Part shown: positions 9,258 through 16,580 of the stretch, in pieces | Layout of the letters: each line of letters begins with the position of its first letter | Position numbering within the stretch: the first letter of the stretch is position 1 | Assembly: GCA_937923145.1 (NCBI GenBank) | Contig: CALAJT010000004.1 | Coordinates: 1 to 61,359, forward strand | From: an uncultured Rubritalea sp. | GTDB lineage: Bacteria > Verrucomicrobiota > Verrucomicrobiia > Verrucomicrobiales > Akkermansiaceae | Direction of reading: 5' to 3' | Length of the DNA: 61,359 nt | Position numbers and translations under genes: made by a program | The notes under the pieces: model-generated | What the model saw: only the letters and a program-made list of their open reading frames with translations | Told to the model about the DNA's origin: nothing | The model's database searches: none

Positions 9258-10163
9258 CTATTTACCGAGCACCTCGGCAATAAGTGCCATTCTCACGGGA
9301 ACGCCATTTTGAGCTTGCTCGAAGTATTTGGCTTGAGAGAGAGTATCTACAGATTGCTTGATTTCGTTCACCCTTGGTAGCGGGTGCATGAGAGTAGCAG
9401 CGGGCTTCATAAGACCTACATTCTCAGGAGTGAAGATGAAGGCGTCTCGCACCTTACGGAACATCTTCTGATCTTCGAATCTCTCTTGCTGCATTCGGGT
9501 ATCATATATGACATCGGCAGTTTGAAGAATTTCATCTGTGAGTTCATAGCTGATTTTGTCACCAGATTTACGATATTCCTCGGGCATCTGGATCACCTCA
9601 GGGGCTACGAAGCTGAGTTCGATCCCTTCGTAGTGCCTGAGAACTTTTGAAAGTGAATGCACGGTTCTGCCATATTTTAGATCTCCCACGAAGCTGACCT
9701 GTAGTGGTTCAGAGCCGATTTTATGATGCTTGATGATCGTATAGAGATCTAGTAGGCTTTGTGTAGGGTGCTCGCCCGCACCATCTCCACCATTGAGGAT
9801 CGGGACTGGTGAGTATTCTGCTGCTATCCCTGCCTGACCCTTGGTTTTTGTTCGGATAGCGATGACGTCTGCGTAGCCCCCTACCATACGGATTGTATCT
9901 TCTAGCACTTCGCCTTTAGTCTGGGAGGAAAAGGTAACATCAGTTTCTGAGACTACATTTCCACCAAGCCTGAGCATGGCGGTCTCGAATGAGAGGCGTG
10001 TTCGTGTAGAGGGTTCGTAAAACAGTGCACCTAGGATACTCCCATTACAGAGTTTACTTCCACCTTTATTAAGGATGTCTTCCATGTCAGCACTACGTGA
10101 CATAATATGGTCGAGATCTTTTCGGGTAAACTGATCGGCGGATAAAACATGCTTTAGCTCCAT
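9258..10163 (-). CDS. pyrB: Aspartate carbamoyltransferase catalytic subunit PyrB
   Basis: PyrB condenses carbamoyl phosphate with L-aspartate in the second step of pyrimidine synthesis. The 301-residue length is normal. The carbamoyl phosphate loop FYEPSTRTRLSFE lies at about 48-60, the HPTQ motif near 172, and the aspartate-binding HPLPR motif near 262. There is no pyrI regulatory subunit and no pyrC next to it. The gene stands alone on the minus strand, with 257 bases separating it from the divergent ankyrin gene; no attenuator structure is evident in that gap. Confidence 0.96.
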   Translation of the reverse strand: MELKHVLSADQFTRKDLDHIMSRSADMEDILNKGGSKLCNGSILGALFYEPSTRTRLSFETAMLRLGGNVVSETDVTFSSQTKGEVLEDTIRMVGGYADVIAIRTKTKGQAGIAAEYSPVPILNGGDGAGEHPTQSLLDLYTIIKHHKIGSEPLQVSFVGDLKYGRTVHSLSKVLRHYEGIELSFVAPEVIQMPEEYRKSGDKISYELTDEILQTADVIYDTRMQQERFEDQKMFRKVRDAFIFTPENVGLMKPAATLMHPLPRVNEIKQSVDTLSQAKYFEQAQNGVPVRMALIAEVLGK

Positions 10164-10420
10164 GCTGATAAACTAAAAATTGACGACCTAAATGTCAGTA
10201 AAAAACGCATTTTATATCACTTTTCTAAATTGGCTCAATGGCTGATCCACATTTACTATTGTATGTGAAATAGTTTATCTAGCTGTTAGGTTCACTCATC
10301 TTAAACAGTAAAACTTTGACATAAATTTCTGTAGCTCATAAAAGAGTGTGAACTCAGTCTTTATTGTAGATCAAATCATCTCCTATTACAAATCGTGTTC
10401 TCTAGAAAATTTATAACTAT

Positions 10421-12187
10421 ATGAGTATTATTCGTATTATCACTATTTCAGCTATCAGTGCTATCGCCTTCGGGACGATAGTTTACTCAATGGCTGGTCT
10501 ATGGGGAATGAATCGGAAACCAGTAGACAGTAGAGCGCAGATTGCAGCTATGCACCTCTCTGATAAAGGGAAGTCTGCAACATCTGAAGAAGTTAGAGAG
10601 TCAGCCCGCACAGGAGATCTGCAAAGCTTAAAGTTACTAGGTATAGCAGGTATAAATTTTAATGAACCAGACGCTCTAAATCGTTCTGCTGTTCATCTGG
10701 CTATAGAAAATGATCAATGGGATGCTCTTGAGCTCGTTGAGAAATTTGGTGGAGATGTGCTTCATAAAGACAGAGACGGGCAAACCCCTGTTAGTAAATT
10801 AATTAAAAAAGGACGGATCGACTTAGCAGAAGAATATATTTCTAAAGGTGCTAGCATCCAATTCCGAAATCCTGATAAAACACCTGCTCTCATGAGCTAT
10901 CTCCGCGAGGGCGACTTCGAGGCGTTTGAGTTCCTACTCAAAAAGAAAGCAGATCCTAATGCGCGTGATTCTAAGGGTCGATCACCATTGCAACTAGCAC
11001 TGGAATTAGGCTTGCCTGTCCGTGCTACTCAGCTTCTCCAAGCTGGTTCATCCGCTAAGCGACTAAAATTAAATGGTAGGCCAGTCTTAGTAGCTCTAGC
11101 AACTGATCCAGAGAAATACAAGATGACAGCGAAGCAAGCAGCCGAACTAGTTTCTAAATTAATAAAAGCGGGTGCTGATCCTGAAAGCGTAGATCCTAGT
11201 AGCCAGCTAAGACCTATTATTCTTGCAATCAGAGCTGATAATAAGTTTATATTCGACATTCTCATGGCAAATGAGGTCGATACTGCTGATTGTGTGTGGG
11301 AAACGATCACGCATGAGCGAGAGGGTATGTTAGAGTCTCTCCTAAGCTCAGGGACACCTGCAGATATTCCAGGTGAAGATGGCGATACACCATTGGTATC
11401 CTTAGTAAGATCTGGGATTAAACTAAATATTGTTAAGACGCTCCTAGATTACGGAGCAGATCCTAATCAGCTCACCAAAGAAGGTCAGCGTCTACTTTTT
11501 ATGGCGATTGTCGAAAAGCGCTCCAAGGCAATTCTTGTTATGCTTAATCATAAGAACAAACCAGATGTAAAACTTCCTATGACCTCTCCTGTCAGTGAGT
11601 CATTTCGTAAGCTATTTGGTAAAAAAGGTCTATTGGATTGGTATTGCAGAAACGTGAAAGAGATCACCCCTCTGATGGTGGGAGTCATGTGCGAAGATGT
11701 GCCAGTGGTAGAGAAGATGATCGAACTAGGAGCAGAGAGAAATAAGCGAACCACAGTGAAAGTCTATCCGATTCAAATCGCTTGCCAGACTAAAAATATT
11801 GCGATGCAGCAGCTTATTATAGGTGTGCCTTACCAAGACCATCTCCAGAAGAGAAAGTTCATCATAGATCTCTCTGAGCAAATGGTCTACTTCTACAAAG
11901 ACGGTCGACTTTACAAGAAGTCGAGATGCTCAACTGGAAAGAGTGGCTACCGAACTCGCACTGGAATGTATGTGATTTCTGATAAACAAAAGCACAAGGT
12001 ATCAAACATCTATATAGGAGCAAAAATGCCTTACTTCCAGAGATTTTCTTGCGATGACTTTGGCTTCCACCAGGGCAACGTAGGATCTAGATTCGCCTCG
12101 CACGGCTGTATTAGGTTACCAATGAGTGTTGCTAAGTTCTTCTTCAATCATTCTAAAACCGGTGATCGAGTATTGATTCGACCTTAA
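10421..12187 (+). CDS. Ankyrin-repeat protein with C-terminal L,D-transpeptidase (YkuD) domain
   Basis: The 588-residue protein begins with a membrane segment or signal anchor (residues 4-27). About 400 residues of ankyrin repeats follow, recognisable by recurring units such as GQTPVSKLIKKG and GDTPLVSLV. The last ~95 residues form a YkuD domain: FIIDLSEQMVYFYKDGRL, then the catalytic histidine in FGFHQGNVG and the nucleophile in SHGCIRLP (Cys near 568). YkuD enzymes make 3-3 peptidoglycan cross-links or attach proteins to peptidoglycan in the periplasm. The ankyrin part probably provides protein binding. A second YkuD gene lies 3.4 kb downstream. Domain calls are secure; partner unknown. Confidence 0.88.
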   Translation: MSIIRIITISAISAIAFGTIVYSMAGLWGMNRKPVDSRAQIAAMHLSDKGKSATSEEVRESARTGDLQSLKLLGIAGINFNEPDALNRSAVHLAIENDQWDALELVEKFGGDVLHKDRDGQTPVSKLIKKGRIDLAEEYISKGASIQFRNPDKTPALMSYLREGDFEAFEFLLKKKADPNARDSKGRSPLQLALELGLPVRATQLLQAGSSAKRLKLNGRPVLVALATDPEKYKMTAKQAAELVSKLIKAGADPESVDPSSQLRPIILAIRADNKFIFDILMANEVDTADCVWETITHEREGMLESLLSSGTPADIPGEDGDTPLVSLVRSGIKLNIVKTLLDYGADPNQLTKEGQRLLFMAIVEKRSKAILVMLNHKNKPDVKLPMTSPVSESFRKLFGKKGLLDWYCRNVKEITPLMVGVMCEDVPVVEKMIELGAERNKRTTVKVYPIQIACQTKNIAMQQLIIGVPYQDHLQKRKFIIDLSEQMVYFYKDGRLYKKSRCSTGKSGYRTRTGMYVISDKQKHKVSNIYIGAKMPYFQRFSCDDFGFHQGNVGSRFASHGCIRLPMSVAKFFFNHSKTGDRVLIRP

Positions 12188-12227
12188 TTTTACTAACACC
12201 AACTGGGGGAGCTTTAACCGTCTAGTT

Positions 12228-12378
12228 AAGCTACGCTCCGTCATCGGTTTAACCGTCCAATGTCATTAGTCCAGCACAATGGCATAGTGAGATAAAGCTC
12301 CCGATAAAGGCATAATCTAACCAATTGGCTAATCAACCTCTGACCTCTGACCTCTGATGAGCTGTAGGCTCCATACGG
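12228..12378 (+). repeat. Interspersed noncoding repeat, copy 1
   Basis: This intergenic stretch shares blocks in the same order with 39650-39816: a 5' block AAGCTACGCTCCGTCATC (12228 on), a middle block TGTCATTAGTCCAGCAC, three tandem CCTCTGA heptamers (12337-12357) and a GTAGGCTCC tail. Outside these blocks the copies differ in length and sequence. No ORF runs through it. It lies between the stop of the ankyrin-YkuD gene and the convergent PIN-TRAM gene. Confidence 0.7.
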
Positions 12379-12409
12379 GTCGAATAGCTCTGATCATAGC
12401 TACTGAAAA

Positions 12410-13468
12410 TCAGTCCGACTTACCCTCATCCAAATCAGCGAATACCATCAGGCCTGCTGTAGTATTGATGGTAGAAATAACCGTGACATTCTGAGTAGAG
12501 CCTATTTTTGAAACAGCATGATTGACTACAATCATTGTTCCATCAGGTAGGTAACCCACTCCTTGATGATCCTCTTTACCAGTTCTGACTAAGGCTAAAT
12601 TAACCTTAGTTCCAATATCTATAGTAGGTTTAAGAGCTTCCTCTATGTCAGTGAGATTGAGCACATCAGCACTCTGCAGTCGCGCTACTTTAGCAAGATT
12701 GTTGTCCACTGTTAGGATCTTAGCATTGAGGATTCTGCTGATCTGAAGTAGGTGTGCATCGTGAGTGTCATCAGATGACTCAGACTGAGAATCATGTATA
12801 GTGACTTTGATGGAAGTAGACTTCTGCAACTGTTCTAGTGATTCCAGCCCTCTCTGTCCACGCTGGCGTCTACCTGGGCTGGGGGAGTTTGCCATGATTT
12901 GGAGTTCATTGAGCACGAACCTTGGAATGACCAGATTTTTCTCTAGAAATCCTGACTCCATAATGTTCGGAAGCCTACCATCTGTAATCACATCCCCATC
13001 AAGTAGAAGAGGTCTTCCATTACGTATATCCTGTCGGAATCTTACGTAAGGAATAACAACAGCGAAATCGTCCTGGCTGCTCCTAAGTGCTATGACAGTG
13101 CCTAGGAATCCAAAACTAGAAAAGAGGATGGTATTAAATGCGAGAATGAATGCCTTCTCATCAGAGATTTGCTCTTGGAATACATTAGTAATGAGAAGAG
13201 GTATGTCGATCTTGGTCAATAGCCATGCACAAAACAGACCGATGAGAAGCCCGAATGTTCCCGTAGAGAAACCACGGATGGTGTATGTCTTAGTTAAATT
13301 TTCTACTAATATGAAAAACGAGGCAACAAGGATTCCTACTACAGATCCTAGCCATAGCTTATCTGGACCAGCCATCTGGTAGGCTATCGCCATTCCAGCA
13401 CATACTGAAACGAGTATGTATACTAGCCTTGCTACGTGAAGCGATGCGGATGAATTAAAATTTGTCAT
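12410..13468 (-). CDS. YacL-like PIN-TRAM membrane protein
   Basis: The protein has four predicted membrane segments in its first ~140 residues, a PIN nuclease-like domain (about 165-285) and a C-terminal TRAM domain (about 290-350). PIN acidic residues are visible in LLDGDVITDGR and in the late KILTVDNNLAK. The layout matches B. subtilis YacL. PIN domains are metal-dependent RNases and TRAM binds RNA, so a membrane-tethered RNase role is likely but unproven. I start it at the internal ATG at 13468; the longer frame to 13486 begins with TTG. It converges on the ankyrin-YkuD gene with a repeat element between them. Confidence 0.88.
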   Translation of the reverse strand: MTNFNSSASLHVARLVYILVSVCAGMAIAYQMAGPDKLWLGSVVGILVASFFILVENLTKTYTIRGFSTGTFGLLIGLFCAWLLTKIDIPLLITNVFQEQISDEKAFILAFNTILFSSFGFLGTVIALRSSQDDFAVVIPYVRFRQDIRNGRPLLLDGDVITDGRLPNIMESGFLEKNLVIPRFVLNELQIMANSPSPGRRQRGQRGLESLEQLQKSTSIKVTIHDSQSESSDDTHDAHLLQISRILNAKILTVDNNLAKVARLQSADVLNLTDIEEALKPTIDIGTKVNLALVRTGKEDHQGVGYLPDGTMIVVNHAVSKIGSTQNVTVISTINTTAGLMVFADLDEGKSD

Positions 13469-13595
13469 GTTAGAATCTGGGGTCAATCAGTCACGGAAGA
13501 TTACGCTCTACATTCACAGACCTATCAACGGTTGACAAGAAAATTGAAACGCAGAGATATCCCACAAAGAGCTAATTATGGACTTTAACAAGTGG

Positions 13596-13886
13596 TTAAA
13601 GTCGTATCAAATTCGCTTTGAGACGTGCAATATTCTCTGGGGAATGGCCTCTAAGTTTCGTGTCCCTATCTGTCACAGTAATGATCAAATCATTGGTATT
13701 TAGTGCTGGCGTTTGAAAACATGTCCAATTTCTATGACCCGAAAACCAGAAAAAATAAACTATCCTACCTTTGGCAGTCCTGTGCTCAAAAGTGATACCT
13801 TTAACTCCAGTATCGTTATAACTGTGATGAATACTAATTATAGATCTAGCACAGATTTCATTATTTTTAATGAGAAGAAAGTCCAT
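13596..13886 (-). CDS. Possible small protein, unknown
   Basis: An open frame of about 96 residues from the ATG at 13886 (107 from an upstream TTG) has a protein-like composition, with an amphipathic C-terminus containing HSPENIARLKANLIRL and a TVTDRDTKLRG segment. I recognise no family. The overlapping plus-strand frame at 13713-13910 is less protein-like. This is the only candidate gene in the 500-base gap between the PIN-TRAM gene and the lipase gene, and it may equally be chance or a remnant. Confidence 0.35.
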   Translation of the reverse strand: MDFLLIKNNEICARSIISIHHSYNDTGVKGITFEHRTAKGRIVYFFWFSGHRNWTCFQTPALNTNDLIITVTDRDTKLRGHSPENIARLKANLIRL

Positions 13887-13995
13887 GAAATTGAGGTGTT
13901 GTCTGCTTAATTTTAGCAATATTCAGAGGTGATATTGAAAGAGAGATAGATAACTAATGCCTTGCTATAGACTGTTTAAAAACTAGGATTTAATA

Positions 13996-15447
13996 ATGTA
14001 TTGGATTATGCGCCTTCTATCAGTCCTCACCCTCACGACCTCTCTCATCTGGACAGGATGCGCACAGCAAAAGCTGTCTACTGAAAGCCTTAATAAAATC
14101 TATAAGGAAGCCGCTAAACAAAGTGATCTAGATCGTAACCCAGTGATCGTGATTCCTGGAATTTTAGGTTCAAAACTATACGACACAGATATGAATCATG
14201 AAGTCTGGGGCGTATTTAACAATAGCTATACCGAACCTAATACTGCAGCGAATGCACAATCGATAGCTCTGCCTATGGGGCTGCCAAAAAGTCGCAGATT
14301 TACGAGAGACTCTATCGTTTCTACAGGTGCGCTAGATCGTATCAAGTTTAGTGTGCTCGGAGTTCCACTAGCACCCAGAGCATATGCTGCAATTCTAGAA
14401 ACTCTAGGAGCTGCAGGCTACAGGGATGAAAATCTTAGTAAGAGTGGAGCCATAGATTATGGCACGGATCACTTTACCTGTTATCAATTCCATTACGATT
14501 GGAGGAGGTCTAATGTCGAAAATGCAGCGAGGTTAGATACATTTATTAAGGCAAAGAAAACAGAAGTCAGAGCTAAAATGAAGCAGAAATTTGGGGTAGA
14601 TAAAAAGGATATTAAATTCGATATCGTAGCTCACTCTATGGGAGGTTTACTGACCAGATACTACATGCGATATGGTAATCAAGCACTTCCTAGAGATGGC
14701 TCACTTCCTAAGCTCACATGGGCAGGAGCTAGAAATGTGGAGAAAGTAATACTCGTGGGGACTCCTAATAATGGCTCAGTAATAGCATTTGAAGAACTCC
14801 TGAGAGGAAAAGAATTTGCTCCGAAATGGCTTAAATATTTTTCTCTCACAAACCTTCCCAGTTATTCCGCCGCGATCATTGGCACATACCCAGCGCTTTA
14901 CGAGTTACTTCCTCGCACTAGGCATCGCCCAACTGTCGATGATGGGGGGGATATAGTAAATATCTATGATCTCAAACTCTGGAAAAAATATAGCTGGGGA
15001 CTGCTCAGCGAGAAATCATCAGAAATACTACCATGGCTACTACCGGACGCTCAAACACCAGCAGAACGAAGAACGATAGCTAGTAACTACATTGACAGAT
15101 GCCTGAAAAATGCTCAGCAGTTCCACAAATCACTCGATAAAAAAGCCGCTAACCTACCCAGGCATGTGAAGATTTCTCTGATCTCGGGAGATGCGATACA
15201 GACAAAAGAACGTATCAAAATACATCTAGCCGACGGTACATACGAAGATAATCATTACACTGCTGGAGATGGTGTTGTTCTTAGAAGCAGTGTCTTGGGA
15301 GATCAGAGAGTTGGTGGCAAATATAGCCCAGGGCTTCGATCATCAATACCTTATGATCAGATCATTTTCCTTCCCTATAATCATCTAAACATCACTAAAA
15401 GTAATTCATTTTCTGATCAAGTCCTGCACAGATTGTTAGAAGAATAA
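13996..15447 (+). CDS. LCAT-like alpha/beta-hydrolase, probable lipoprotein
   Basis: The 483-residue protein opens with a lipoprotein-like signal peptide ending LIWTGC (Cys near 22; Trp at -3 is atypical for a lipobox). It then shows the lecithin:cholesterol acyltransferase/PGAP1-like pattern: PVIVIPGILGSKLYD (about 49-63), a nucleophile elbow AHSMGGLLTRYY (Ser near 215), VGTPNNGS, and a late His in YNHLNI near the C-terminus. Family members are lipases or acyltransferases, so phospholipid or sterol-ester activity in the periplasm is plausible but not shown. It precedes an L,D-transpeptidase gene on the same strand by about 90 bases. Confidence 0.85.
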   Translation: MYWIMRLLSVLTLTTSLIWTGCAQQKLSTESLNKIYKEAAKQSDLDRNPVIVIPGILGSKLYDTDMNHEVWGVFNNSYTEPNTAANAQSIALPMGLPKSRRFTRDSIVSTGALDRIKFSVLGVPLAPRAYAAILETLGAAGYRDENLSKSGAIDYGTDHFTCYQFHYDWRRSNVENAARLDTFIKAKKTEVRAKMKQKFGVDKKDIKFDIVAHSMGGLLTRYYMRYGNQALPRDGSLPKLTWAGARNVEKVILVGTPNNGSVIAFEELLRGKEFAPKWLKYFSLTNLPSYSAAIIGTYPALYELLPRTRHRPTVDDGGDIVNIYDLKLWKKYSWGLLSEKSSEILPWLLPDAQTPAERRTIASNYIDRCLKNAQQFHKSLDKKAANLPRHVKISLISGDAIQTKERIKIHLADGTYEDNHYTAGDGVVLRSSVLGDQRVGGKYSPGLRSSIPYDQIIFLPYNHLNITKSNSFSDQVLHRLLEE

Positions 15448-15538
15448 TTAGAGAGAATTATGGGAAATAGAGAGCTAATCGGTATGAAAATGAATTTTCA
15501 TGTGTTATAAAGCAACAAGATAAGGAAAGATAATAAAT

Positions 15539-16262
15539 ATGAATAATAAAAAACTTACCCCAAGTATTAGAAATTCGCTCAGGATTGTATCAAGCAAGCT
15601 ATCTAAATTTTTATGTCTGGGAATAGCTTATTACAGTGACCAGCTGTGTCATGCCTCCGCCGCTACCACCACAACTCGAGCCACCAACATCAACACCAGC
15701 GCCTAGTCAGGCAGACGTATTCCAAAACCCTCACCCTACTGGAACTCACGAGCACTTCATGGCTGAGCCCAATTACCTAAAGACTTCTAAGACTTATAAA
15801 AATTATGAAGTCCTAGGGCGTACTAATCCTGAGAATTCAAGCATTGTAGTCTCCCTTACCACGCAACGAGCATTACTCAAAAATGGTGAAGAAGTTGCAA
15901 TGGATTACCCTGTATCTACAGGGAGAGCTGAATACCCGACACCTGCAGGCGAATACAAGATCAGAGAAATGATTAAAGAGAAGCGCTCAAATCAATACGG
16001 CAAAATTAAAGACGCCAATGGGAAAGTGTTAGTCAGTAGTGCAACGATGCCTAGAGATAAAGACAAGATCCCAGAAGGTGGAGAATACGTAGGAGCTTCA
16101 ATGCCATACTGGATGCGGCTCACATGGTCAGGAATTGGAATGCACGTAGGCAAAGTCCCACGCTACCCAGCCTCTCACGCGTGTATCCGAGGACAGTCCA
16201 GCATTGTCCCCATGGTCTTTTCAAAGGTAAAGTTGCTTACTTCAGTGACTCTAGTGGAGTAG
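15539..16262 (+). CDS. L,D-transpeptidase (YkuD) lipoprotein with frameshifted signal peptide
   Basis: From the GTG at 15636 the frame encodes a Pro-rich linker and a YkuD domain ending with the active-site region MHVGKVPRYPASHACIR, where the usual SHGC is SHAC. The first residues, VTSCVMPPP, look like a lipobox with no signal peptide before it. The missing part is in another frame: ATG 15539 reads a basic N-terminus then FLCLGI, and skipping one base near 15626 joins it to LITVTSC, giving a normal lipoprotein signal sequence. So the gene appears to carry a +1 insertion at about 15626. If real, the protein is not exported and is probably inactive in the cell; if an error, it is an intact envelope enzyme. 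Confidence 0.75.
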
Positions 16263-16354
16263 TTTATTTGAATATATTAAATAGAATATGTTTAAGTCCA
16301 ATAGTCCCTTAGAATCTGCTAGATTTCCCCCAAACAGATCATTTTGAGGTTTAG

Positions 16355-16549
16355 ATGGGTCAGTTCTCGAAAGACATCATTGAGGGCAAAGTATCGAAAA
16401 TACATGGACTCGAAGGACTAAAGGATCACCTTGTCATGTAGACCATTTTTCAATCTATCGAGAGTGGTAAAGCCACTGAAGTGGGGAAGGTGTAATTAGA
16501 CCTAAACCAGCCTGAATTCAGCATTGACCAGCACTTAATCTGTGTCTAG
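16355..16549 (+). pseudogene. Degenerate reading frame before ileS
   Basis: In one frame the sequence reads KVSKIHGLEGLKDHLVM, a TAG stop, TIFQSIESGKATEVGKV, a TAA stop, then LDLNQPEFSIDQHLI before a final TAG. The composition looks like real protein interrupted by stops, so I read it as the remnant of an unidentified gene. No family is recognised. The rest of the gap from 16263 shows nothing else. Confidence 0.3.
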
Positions 16550-16580
16550 CTTCCGCTCACTCAACGATTTGAGAGATATT

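Noticed and set aside
12337..12357. Three tandem CCTCTGA heptamers as a possible CRISPR or VNTR
   Set aside because: The units are 7 bases with no spacers, so not CRISPR; the same count at both sites suggests a fixed part of the dispersed repeat rather than a length-variable tract.
13713..13910. 65-codon plus-strand frame
   Set aside because: It overlaps the more protein-like minus-strand frame 13596-13886 and shows no domain or good composition.
15484..15501. Near-perfect palindrome ATGAAAATGAATTTTCAT before the transpeptidase gene
   Set aside because: The arms are AT-rich and short, there is no T tract after it, and no known operator matches, so it is not called as a terminator or operator.
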